Part shown: positions 32,657 through 39,981 of the stretch, in pieces
How the letters are laid out: every line of letters begins with the position of its first letter
How positions within the stretch are numbered: the first letter of the stretch is position 1
Assembly (NCBI GenBank): GCA_963806145.1
Contig: CAWDXD010000039.1
Span: forward strand, 1-64,000
Origin: DASXKD01 sp963806145
GTDB lineage: Bacteria; Actinomycetota; Actinomycetes; Streptosporangiales; Streptosporangiaceae
Length of the DNA stretch: 64,000 nucleotides
Direction: 5' to 3'
Made by a program: the position numbers and the translations under genes
Notes under the pieces: model-generated
Seen by the model: only the letters and a program-made list of their open reading frames with translations
The model's database searches: none
What the model was told of the DNA's origin: nothing

Positions 32657-33330
32657 TAGGGGCTCCTGACGGTAAACGACGACATGATCGTGTCTAGCTG
32701 GTCGCGGTTCTGGCTGTAACAGGTCGCGATGCAGTGCACCATGAGCACGTAGAGCTGGGTGCTGTCGGAGTTGGTCAGCGCGACCTGGTCGAAGGTGTCG
32801 GTGATACCGCCCGGATAGGTGTAGTCGTAGGTGTCCCACACCCCGTGCACTCCCTGGCCGGGCTCGACCACGGTGTCCCGCAGCAGCTTGAAGTGGGTCA
32901 GCGGGAAGCTGCTGCTCTGGGCCGCCTGCGTCCTGGCCGCCGAGGTCACCGGCAGGAGCGCGTCCCGCAGCCCGTTATAGGACAGCGCGTTGCTCGCGGT
33001 CGCGCTGAGCGGGGTGACCATGGCGAACGCGAACGGCTCCGTGGCGTTGGGGCTGAACAGGTGCACCGCTGCGGGCGCGCTGGCCGCGTCGAAGGCGATG
33101 TCCCAGGTGCCCGCGGCCTGGCCCAGCGCGCTGCCGGGGGTCTTGAACTGGGCCGCGAGCGACACGTCGCTGATCTTGTGCCAGCCGAACGGCACCTTGA
33201 AGTAGGCGTTGGCCGACGTGTCCGAGACATACGTGAACTGAGGCGCGGCGCATCCCGCCGCGGTGGTCACGGCGAGAAGCGCCCCGAGCCCGCCGAAAAA
33301 CTTCCCAATCCGGGACGTCTTACTTGCCAA
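32656..33330 (-). CDS. secreted lipoprotein, unknown
   Basis: 224 residues from TTG 33330, which follows AAGGAG. The N-terminus is a lipoprotein signal (GKFFGGLGALLAVTTAAGC). The mature part has a PsbP-like or lipoprotein-LpqN-like feel (FKVPFGWHKISD, VVEPGQGVHGVWDTYDY, LDTIMSSFTV), but I cannot assign a family. The stop TAG shares its last base with the GTG of the FtsH-like gene, so the two are co-translated; it may assist or be a substrate of that protease. Confidence 0.75.
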   Translation of the reverse strand: MASKTSRIGKFFGGLGALLAVTTAAGCAAPQFTYVSDTSANAYFKVPFGWHKISDVSLAAQFKTPGSALGQAAGTWDIAFDAASAPAAVHLFSPNATEPFAFAMVTPLSATASNALSYNGLRDALLPVTSAARTQAAQSSSFPLTHFKLLRDTVVEPGQGVHGVWDTYDYTYPGGITDTFDQVALTNSDSTQLYVLMVHCIATCYSQNRDQLDTIMSSFTVRSP

Positions 33331-33681
33331 ACGCCACCACTCCTTGGCGGACTGCCTAGATTCGAGTATGACTCCGCGAGCATCGGGAGGGCATTGTCGT
33401 GCACGATCATTGTGGCTCGCCCGGGGCACAAAAGGCCAGGCCCGGGACGCCTCCGGCGCTCAGCCGATAGCGCTCTTCGCGGCCGCGGCATGTACAAGCG
33501 CAGCCATACGCCCTCCGCGCGCAATGTGTAGGCGACGGTACGGGCCTCGGCCCTGTCGGCTGAGGTGCCCCTGGCGCCGGGCTGCCCGCATACGGCGGGG
33601 CGGCGGCACCGAGGTTCGTGAACGGTTTCACAAGCTTGGTTACACTAGAGCCTCCGACGTCGACCCCCGAGGGGCTCTGCC
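33331..33681. promoter_or_regulatory. divergent promoter region lipoprotein/serA
   Basis: 351-bp divergent gap. For serA, GTGAAC (about 33620) and TACACT (33643) are spaced 17 bp and give a reasonable promoter about 30 bp before the GTG. No regulator site or RNA gene recognised. Confidence 0.4.
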
Positions 33682-35274
33682 GTGCCTGTACCCATCGTCC
33701 TGGTTGCCGAGGAACTGTCACCTGCCGCCGTCGCGCTGCTCGAGCCGGACTTCGAGGTGCGCTACGCCGATGGCGCGAACCGCTCCGAGTTGCTGGAAGC
33801 GCTGGCCGGTGCGGACGCGGTCATCGTCAGGAGCGCCACGAAGATAGACGCCGAGGCGCTGGCGCATGCCCCCGGCCTGCGCATCGTCGCCCGGGCAGGA
33901 GTCGGCCTGGACAACGTCGACGTGGCTGCGGCCACCAAGGCGGGCGTGATGGTGGTGAACGCGCCAAGCTCCAACATCGTGAGCGCCGCCGAGCACGCGG
34001 CCGCCCTGCTGCTCGCGGTCGCCCGGCACGTGCCGCAGGCGATGGCCTCGCTCAAGTCCGGCGAGTGGAAGCGCTCGCAGTTCACCGGTGTCGAGGTCAG
34101 CGGCAAGGTGGCCGGCATCCTGGGGCTCGGCCGGATCGGGGTCCTGGTCGCGCAGCGGCTGGCGGGCTTCGGCATGCAGGTCATCGCCTACGACCCGTAC
34201 GTGCCCCAGGCCCGGGCGGCGCAGCTCGGCGTGCGCCTGGTGAGCCTGGACGACCTGCTGGCCGAGGCCGATTTCATCAGCGTGCACCTGCCGAAGACGC
34301 CGGAGACCATCGGGCTGATCGGTGAGCGTGAACTGCACCTGGTCAAGCCGGGCGTGCGCATCATCAACGCGGCCAGGGGCGGCATCGTGGACGAGCACGC
34401 CCTAGGCATGGCGCTCAAGGACGGCCGGGTGGCCAGCGCCGGCATCGACGTGTTCGTGACCGAGCCGCCCGCCGGCAACCCGCTGCTTGACTTCCCGAAT
34501 GTGGTGGCCACGCCACACCTGGGTGCCAGCACCCACGAGGCCCAGGAGAAGGCCGGCACGCAGGTGGTCAAGTCGCTCCGGCTGGCCCTGGCCGGGGAGT
34601 TCGTGCCCGACGCCGTCAACGTCCAGGGCGGCGTCGTGGATGAGGACGTGAAGCCGGGCCTACCGCTGGCCGAGAAGCTCGGGCAGCTTTTCACCGCGCT
34701 GGCCGGCGGCGTCGCGGCCAGCCTGGACGTCGAGGTGCGCGGTGAGATCGCCAGCAAGGACGTGCGGGTGCTGCAGCTTGCCGCGCTCAAGGGCGTCTTC
34801 GCCGACGTGGTCGAGGACGCCGTGACCTACGTGAACGCCCCCCTGCTCGCGGAACAGCGGGGGATGGCGGTCGGCCTGGTCACCGAGACCGAGAGCCCGG
34901 ACTGGCGCAACCTGGTGAGCCTGCGCGGCACCCTGCCCGGCGGCCAGTCCGTCTCGGTCAGCGGGACGCTGACCGGGCAGCGCCAGGTGGAGAAGCTCGT
35001 GGAGGTCAACGGCTTCGATATGGAGATCGCCCTGGCCGAGCACATGGTGATCCTGAGCTACACCGACCGGCCCGGGATCGTCGGCGTGGTGGGCCAGATC
35101 CTGGGCAGCGAGGGGATCAACATCGCCGGTATGCAGGTGTCCAGGGACGTGCGCGGCGGCCACGCTCTGATCACGCTGACCGTCGACAGCGCCATCCCGC
35201 CCGTGGTCCTCGAAGACATCACCGCGACGATCGGCGCGGTGAGCGGCCGCGCGGTCAACCTCGACATGTCCTGA
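33682..35274 (+). CDS. serA: D-3-phosphoglycerate dehydrogenase
   Basis: 530 residues, GTG start. First step of serine synthesis. NAD-binding motif GILGLGRIGVLVAQRL, catalytic Arg in NAARGGIVDEHAL, Glu region and His in VVATPHLGAST. As in mycobacterial/actinobacterial type I enzymes there is an intervening domain (about residues 320-450) and a C-terminal ACT domain (MVILSYTDRPGIVGVVGQIL) for serine feedback. Confidence 0.97.
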   Translation: MPVPIVLVAEELSPAAVALLEPDFEVRYADGANRSELLEALAGADAVIVRSATKIDAEALAHAPGLRIVARAGVGLDNVDVAAATKAGVMVVNAPSSNIVSAAEHAAALLLAVARHVPQAMASLKSGEWKRSQFTGVEVSGKVAGILGLGRIGVLVAQRLAGFGMQVIAYDPYVPQARAAQLGVRLVSLDDLLAEADFISVHLPKTPETIGLIGERELHLVKPGVRIINAARGGIVDEHALGMALKDGRVASAGIDVFVTEPPAGNPLLDFPNVVATPHLGASTHEAQEKAGTQVVKSLRLALAGEFVPDAVNVQGGVVDEDVKPGLPLAEKLGQLFTALAGGVAASLDVEVRGEIASKDVRVLQLAALKGVFADVVEDAVTYVNAPLLAEQRGMAVGLVTETESPDWRNLVSLRGTLPGGQSVSVSGTLTGQRQVEKLVEVNGFDMEIALAEHMVILSYTDRPGIVGVVGQILGSEGINIAGMQVSRDVRGGHALITLTVDSAIPPVVLEDITATIGAVSGRAVNLDMS

Positions 35275-35391
35275 GGCACGCCAGGCCCGCGGTTCCACAA
35301 TGTGGTCCGAGCCGCAAATTGTCTCAGGATACGAGACAGTAGCGCCCTCAGGGTGACATTCGGCCAGGTCCGCAGTAGGCTTGGGGCTGCT

Positions 35392-35436
35392 ATGCGGCGC
35401 TTCGTACTTATCTTGCACAGCCGTAGCGGAGCCTGA
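35392..35436 (+). CDS. leuB attenuator leader peptide (Val-Leu-Ile-Leu)
   Basis: Frame MRRFVLILHSRSGA, ATG 35392 to TGA 35436. Consecutive GTA CTT ATC TTG codons (35404-35415) mark a branched-chain leader. GTGACA and TAGGCT (35376) at 17-bp spacing would place the transcript start a few bases before the ATG, so it is probably leaderless. A 9-bp stem follows at 35421. Confidence 0.65.
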   Translation: MRRFVLILHSRSGA

Positions 35437-35462
35437 TCACACAGGCCAGCGAGCCGCTACGG
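35421..35462 (+). promoter_or_regulatory. leader hairpin overlapping the leuB leader peptide
   Basis: CCGTAGCGG (35421-35429) pairs perfectly with CCGCTACGG (35454-35462). The left arm lies inside the leader peptide just after the regulatory codons, where a stalled ribosome would cover it. I see no T-tailed terminator downstream, so control could be by translation or rho. Confidence 0.5.
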
Positions 35463-35507
35463 GCGACTGGCGCTGGCCGTGGGGTTACTCGTCAGGAGAG
35501 AAGCGTC

Positions 35508-35708
35508 GTGTACGACATGTATCACTGGGACCGGTCTGTCCCGGCTACCGAGGACACCGGCAACACCAGCCCGGCCCCTGCCCGTGCCAGCCGCCCGGCG
35601 GCCGCCGCGCAGGCCGTCCAGGTGGCGCTGGACCGCCGTGACAACGGAGGGGACGCCAGCGACCCGCGCGACCAGTTTGGGCGGGGTGGCGGGGTCAGTT
35701 ACCAGTAA
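35508..35708 (+). CDS. 66-residue hypothetical protein upstream of leuB
   Basis: GTG 35508 follows CAGGAGAG. The product begins MYDMYHWDRSVPATED and continues as an Ala/Arg/Asp-rich, low-complexity, probably disordered chain ending GGVSYQ. It ends 9 bp before leuB and is downstream of the attenuator, so it is co-transcribed with leuB. Good ribosome binding site and placement support it, but I recognise no family. Confidence 0.55.
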   Translation: MYDMYHWDRSVPATEDTGNTSPAPARASRPAAAAQAVQVALDRRDNGGDASDPRDQFGRGGGVSYQ

Positions 35709-35717
35709 GGTACGCGC

Positions 35718-36764
35718 ATGGCATCGTCCCAGATAAGGCTCGCCGTGATCGGCGGCGACGGGATCGGCCCCGAGGTCGTGGCCGAGGCGCTGAAGGTGCT
35801 CAGGGCAGCGGATGTGGCCTTCGAGGAAACCAGCTACGACCTGGGCGCCCACCGCTGGCACCGGACCGGCGAGACGCTCCCGGACCCGGTGCTCGAGGAG
35901 ATCCGCGGCCATGACGCCCTGCTGCTCGGCGCGGTCGGCGACCCGTCGGTGCCGAGCGGGATCCTGGAGCGGGGACTCCTGCTCCGGCTGCGGTTCGAAC
36001 TCGACCAGTACGTGAACCTGCGGCCGGTGCGGCTGTACCCGGGCGTGGGCACCCCGCTGGCCGGGGTCCGGCCGGAGTCGGTCAACATGGTGGTCGTCAG
36101 GGAGGGCACCGAGGGCCCGTACTCGGGCGCGGGCGGCGTGCTGCGCAAGGGCACCGACGCCGAGGTCGCCACCCAGGAGAGCGTCAACACCGGTTACGGG
36201 GTCACCCGCGTGGTCAGGTACGCGTTCGACCTGGCCGCCCAGCGCTCCCGGCAGCACCTCACCCTCGTGCACAAGACCAACGTGCTCACCTACGCCGGTG
36301 ACCTGTGGCAGCGCATCGTGGACCAGACCGCCAAGGAGTTCCCCGGCGTGTCCGTGGACTACGTCCACGTGGATGCCGCCTGCATGTTCCTCGTCACCCA
36401 TCCCGAGCGGTTCGACGTCATCGTGACCGACAACCTGTTCGGTGACATCCTCACCGACCTCGGCGCGGCCGTGGCCGGGGGGATCGGGCTGGCGGCGAGC
36501 GGGAACATCAACCCGGAGCGGACGGCGCCGAGCATGTTCGAGCCGGTGCACGGCAGCGCGCCGGACATCGCGGGCAGGCAGAAGGCCGACCCGACGGCCG
36601 CGATCCTGTCGGCCGCCATGCTCTGCGAGCACCTGGGCTTCACCGCGGCCGCCGCCAAGGTCGAGCAGGCCGCCGCCGACGACCTGGTGGAACGCCAGGG
36701 TGCCTGGGCGGCCCGGTCGACCGCGGAGATCGGCGACGACATCGCGGAGCGAGTAGCCGGCTAG
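35718..36764 (+). CDS. leuB: 3-isopropylmalate dehydrogenase
   Basis: 348 residues, actinobacterial type. Motifs: IGGDGIGPEVVAEA, VVREGTEGPYSG, metal/substrate residues in VIVTDNLFGDILTDLGAA, and the NAD-binding APSMFEPVHGSAPDIAG. Third step of leucine synthesis; may also act on 3-methylmalate in the citramalate route to isoleucine, which matters here because cimA follows. Confidence 0.96.
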   Translation: MASSQIRLAVIGGDGIGPEVVAEALKVLRAADVAFEETSYDLGAHRWHRTGETLPDPVLEEIRGHDALLLGAVGDPSVPSGILERGLLLRLRFELDQYVNLRPVRLYPGVGTPLAGVRPESVNMVVVREGTEGPYSGAGGVLRKGTDAEVATQESVNTGYGVTRVVRYAFDLAAQRSRQHLTLVHKTNVLTYAGDLWQRIVDQTAKEFPGVSVDYVHVDAACMFLVTHPERFDVIVTDNLFGDILTDLGAAVAGGIGLAASGNINPERTAPSMFEPVHGSAPDIAGRQKADPTAAILSAAMLCEHLGFTAAAAKVEQAAADDLVERQGAWAARSTAEIGDDIAERVAG

Positions 36765-36783
36765 GTCCCGCCTTAGCGGGGCC
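36764..36783 (+). terminator. short hairpin after leuB
   Basis: GGTCCCGC / GCGGGGCC with a CTTA loop, beginning at the last base of the leuB stop. No T-tract; may attenuate read-through to ilvE. Confidence 0.4.
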
Positions 36784-36814
36784 AGGGTTAGCCTGGATTC
36801 GCGAGGCTAATCCC

Positions 36815-36889
36815 ATGCGGAGATCCGTCAATGGTGGCTTAGCCGCGCGCCTGGCAACGGCGCCTGGCGGCGAGGGAGGACTGCGATGA
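36815..36889 (+). CDS. 24-codon upstream frame overlapping ilvE start
   Basis: ATG 36815 opens a frame beginning MRRSVNGGLAARLA that stops at TGA 36887-36889, overlapping the ilvE ATG. There are no branched-chain runs. A GCTAAT element just upstream may give a leaderless transcript. Could couple translation to ilvE; weakly supported. Confidence 0.3.
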   Translation: MRRSVNGGLAARLATAPGGEGGLR

Positions 36890-38001
36890 TCACGACCGGC
36901 AGCACCGACATCGGGTTCGACGTGCACGTGAGCGACGCTCCGCTGGCGGCGGACGAACGCGAGCGCGTCCTGGCCGCGCCGGGGTTCGGTGAGGTATTCA
37001 CCGACCACATGATCACCATCCGCTGGGACGACGGCCGCGGCTGGCACGATGCCCGCCTGGAGCCGTACGGCCCGCTTACCCTGGACCCGGCGACGTCGGT
37101 GTTCCACTACGCGCAGGAGATCTTCGAAGGGCTGAAGGCCTACCGGACCGATGGCGGCGAGATCGTGGCGTTCCGCCCGCAGGCCAACGCCGCGAGGTTC
37201 AACCGCTCCGCGGCCAGGATGGCCATGCCCCAGCTACCGGCCGAACTGTTCCTCACGTCCCTCGAACTGCTCGTCGATCAGGACCGGGCGTGGGTGCCCA
37301 CGGCCCCGGAGCACAGCCTGTACCTGCGCCCCTTCATGATCGCCACACAGCGGGGGCTCGGGGTGAACCGCCCGTCGGCTTCCTACCTGTTCGCCGTCAT
37401 CGCCTCACCGGCGGCGTCGTACTTCCGCGACGGCGTCCAGCCGGTCACGGTCTGGCTGTCGGAGGACTACACCAGGGCGGCCCCCGGCGGCACCGGCGAG
37501 GCCAAGTGCGGCGGCAACTACGCCGCCTCGTTCGCCGGCCAGCAGCAGGCCGTGCTGCACGGCTGCGATCAGGTGGTCTGGCTCGACGCACTGGAGCACC
37601 GCCTGGTCGAGGAGATGGGCGGGATGAACCTGTTCTTCGTGTACGGGGCCGGCCCGCACGCGCGGCTGGTCACCCCGGCCCTGACCGGCACCCTGCTGCC
37701 CGGGATCACCAGGGACACGCTGCTGAAACTCGGCCCTGACCTGGGCATCCCGGCCGAGGAGGCGTCCATCTCCGTGACGGAATGGCGGGCGGGCTGTGAG
37801 TCCGGCGAGCTGACCGAGGTCTTCGCCTGCGGGACCGCCGCGGTGATCACCCCGGTGGGCAGGGTGAAGAGCACGTCCGGCGAATGGGCCATGGGGGACG
37901 CCGCACCTGGCCCGGTGACCATGCGGCTGCGCGAGGAACTGCTCGGCATCCAGTACGGCAACCGGCCGGACCCCTACGGCTGGGTCTGCAAACTCGCCTA
38001 G
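36886..38001 (+). CDS. ilvE: branched-chain amino acid aminotransferase
   Basis: 371 residues, fold type IV PLP enzyme. The PLP Lys is in GEAKCGGNYAASF; FHYAQEIFEGLKAYR and FACGTAAVITPVGRVKS are typical of the class II BCAT common in actinobacteria. Ribosome binding site GGGAGGA. Catalyses the last step of Val, Leu and Ile synthesis. Confidence 0.96.
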   Translation: MITTGSTDIGFDVHVSDAPLAADERERVLAAPGFGEVFTDHMITIRWDDGRGWHDARLEPYGPLTLDPATSVFHYAQEIFEGLKAYRTDGGEIVAFRPQANAARFNRSAARMAMPQLPAELFLTSLELLVDQDRAWVPTAPEHSLYLRPFMIATQRGLGVNRPSASYLFAVIASPAASYFRDGVQPVTVWLSEDYTRAAPGGTGEAKCGGNYAASFAGQQQAVLHGCDQVVWLDALEHRLVEEMGGMNLFFVYGAGPHARLVTPALTGTLLPGITRDTLLKLGPDLGIPAEEASISVTEWRAGCESGELTEVFACGTAAVITPVGRVKSTSGEWAMGDAAPGPVTMRLREELLGIQYGNRPDPYGWVCKLA

Positions 38002-38131
38002 CCGCTAAGGCACCGTCGTTTGTGGTCGTTGCCTGCGGGCTCTTGACGGGTGTCTACCTGGAGCATGCGGCTCAGGGCGCCCTGTCCGGCATTAACCTCG
38101 GCGGCATAGGGGCGAGGCTGGGGAGGTGGCC

Positions 38132-39649
38132 ATGGGATGGACGGTCCACGACCGTGCCGCCGCGCGTCAACTGGCCGCACTCGCCGCGATCATCGCCGCT
38201 GTGCTGCCGGCGGCGGCAGGCTGTACGGCGGGTGGGCCGACGGCCTCGAGCGCGGCGCCGGCGGCCAGCGGGGCCCCGGCGAGCGAGCATTGGGGACCCG
38301 CGGCGCCGGTACCCGGCCTCGGCGGCCGCGGCCTGAACGCGGGGGGACAGGCCTGGGTCAGTTCGGTGTCATGCGCGAGCGCTGGGAACTGCGCGATAGG
38401 CGGCTCTTACCGGGACGGCCACCGTCACGGCCAGGCGTACGTCGTCAGCGAGCGGAACGGCCGGTGGGGCACCGCTATCGAGATCCCCGGCACGGCCGGC
38501 CTCAACGCCGGCGGGGACGCCGGGGTCGGCTCGGTGTCGTGCCCGAGCGCCGGGAACTGCTCGATCAGCGGCGGCTATACAGACAGCCACGGCCATGGCC
38601 AGGTGTTCGTGGCGAGCGAGCGGAACGGCCGGTGGGGCACCGCCATCGAGATCCCCGGCACCGCCCGCCTGAACGCCCAGCAGATCGGGGACACCTCGGT
38701 GTCGTGCGCGAGCGCCGGGAACTGCGCGGCCCGTGGCTTCTACACCGACGGCCAGCGCCATACTCATTTGTTCGTGCTCAGCAAGCGGAACGGCCGGTGG
38801 AGTGCGGCTACCGTGGTCCCCGGCACCGTCGGCGCAGTGCGTGCCGGGGTCTATTCCATGTGGTGCGATAGCGCCGGGAACTGCGTGGCTGGCGGGGTCT
38901 ACAACGACCAAGGGCGTCAGCAGGCGTTCGTGGCGAACGAGCGGAACGCCCGGTGGGCCGCCGCCGTCAACGTGCTGCGCACCTCCGGCCTGAACGCCGC
39001 ACAGGCCTGGGTCACCTCGGTGTCGTGCGCGAGCGCCGGGAACTGTGCATCTGGTGGCAGTTACGAAGACGGCCACGGCCACAGCCTGGTGTTCGTGGCC
39101 GGCGAGCGGAACGGCCGGTGGGGCACCGCCATCGAGATCCCCGCCACTGCCCAGTTGAACGCCGGAGGGTACCCCCAGGTCAGCTCGGTGTCGTGCCCGA
39201 GCGCGGGCAACTGCGCGGCCGGCGGCTGGTACCTGGACAGCTCCCACAACCGCCATGCGTTTATTGTGAGCGAGCGGAACGGCCGCTGGGGCACCGCCGT
39301 CGAGATCCCCGGCACCCGGGCACGCTCCTGGGTCAATGCAGTGTCGTGCGGCAGCGCCGGGAACTGCGCGGCCGACGGCGGCTACATCGACAACTCCGGC
39401 AGTATCCGGCCGTTCGTGGCCAGCGAGCAGGACGGACGATGGGCCGCCACCGAGGTCCCCGGCATCGCCAGCCTCATCAGCAGCATCCCCGGCCACGGAG
39501 GAAACACCGAAGTCAGCGCGACGTCATGCCTGAACGGGTACTGCCTGCCCAGCGCGATGTCGTGCCTCAGTACCGGGTACTGCTTGGCTGGCGGCTACTA
39601 CGACGACTACTTCGGCCAGCGGCAGGCGTTCGAGGTCTCGCGCCCGTAG
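38132..39649 (+). CDS. secreted lipoprotein with tandem SCxSAGNC repeats
   Basis: 505 residues from ATG 38132 (GGGAGG at 5 bp). Lipoprotein-type signal ends near AAVLPAAAGC, followed by an Ala/Ser-rich linker. The rest is seven clear repeats of about 52-57 residues, each with WGTAxEIPGTAxLNAG, SVSCxSAGNC and GGxYxDxxxxxxxFVxSERNGRW, plus two degenerate C-terminal copies (SCLNGYC, SCLSTGYC). Regular spacing and strand-like segments suggest a beta-propeller with a disulfide in each SCxSAGNC. Probably an extracellular binding or scaffold protein; no enzyme motif. Not part of the amino acid pathway around it. Confidence 0.8.
   Translation: MGWTVHDRAAARQLAALAAIIAAVLPAAAGCTAGGPTASSAAPAASGAPASEHWGPAAPVPGLGGRGLNAGGQAWVSSVSCASAGNCAIGGSYRDGHRHGQAYVVSERNGRWGTAIEIPGTAGLNAGGDAGVGSVSCPSAGNCSISGGYTDSHGHGQVFVASERNGRWGTAIEIPGTARLNAQQIGDTSVSCASAGNCAARGFYTDGQRHTHLFVLSKRNGRWSAATVVPGTVGAVRAGVYSMWCDSAGNCVAGGVYNDQGRQQAFVANERNARWAAAVNVLRTSGLNAAQAWVTSVSCASAGNCASGGSYEDGHGHSLVFVAGERNGRWGTAIEIPATAQLNAGGYPQVSSVSCPSAGNCAAGGWYLDSSHNRHAFIVSERNGRWGTAVEIPGTRARSWVNAVSCGSAGNCAADGGYIDNSGSIRPFVASEQDGRWAATEVPGIASLISSIPGHGGNTEVSATSCLNGYCLPSAMSCLSTGYCLAGGYYDDYFGQRQAFEVSRP
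38357..39440 (+). repeat. in-frame ~168-bp tandem repeats
   Basis: About seven units of 155-170 bp inside the lipoprotein gene, recognisable by recurring AGCGAGCGGAACGGCCGGTG and GTGTCGTGCGCGAGCGCCGG strings (for example starting near 38447, 38615, 39103 and 39271). Such repeats can change in number by recombination. Confidence 0.75.
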
Positions 39650-39821
39650 GCGCTGCCGGCACGCTCAGGTCGGATCGGTCTTCGGGCGTGGCGACAGCCA
39701 TGATCGAGGCGGCCGGATTGCCCCATTCGTCGTGACACCTTGGACATCGCCACGCAGCCACCGTCTCGGATGATGAGACATGCGTTTCGCCGCTGCGTAT
39801 GGCATGTGTCAGACTAGGCCC

Positions 39822-39866
39822 GTGACGTGCGGCCGGATCATTATCGGCAGGCGCGCCGGCACCTAG
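39822..39866 (+). CDS. cimA attenuator leader peptide (Ile-Ile-Ile)
   Basis: Frame MTCGRIIIGRRAGT from GTG 39822 to TAG 39866, with three consecutive Ile codons ATC ATT ATC (39837-39845). An AGACTA element a few bases upstream suggests a leaderless transcript. Hairpin 39851-39860/39897-39906 (10 bp perfect) and then a T-tailed terminator follow, and cimA starts 115 bp after the leader stop. Confidence 0.75.
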   Translation: MTCGRIIIGRRAGT

Positions 39867-39907
39867 CAGGCCCCGGAGTTTCCCAGGCCCGCACCCGCCG
39901 GCGCGCA

Positions 39908-39936
39908 GACCTCTCGCATCCCGCGAGGGGTCTTTT
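39908..39936 (+). terminator. attenuator terminator upstream of cimA
   Basis: GACCTCTCGC (39908-39917) pairs with GCGAGGGGTC (39923-39932), one G-T pair, followed by TTTT. It sits one base after the 10-bp leader hairpin, as expected for the terminator of a ribosome-mediated attenuator. Confidence 0.72.
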
Positions 39937-39981
39937 GCTTTGTCCGGCCGGGGCGCGGGTCCTAGACAGAACGGATCACAC

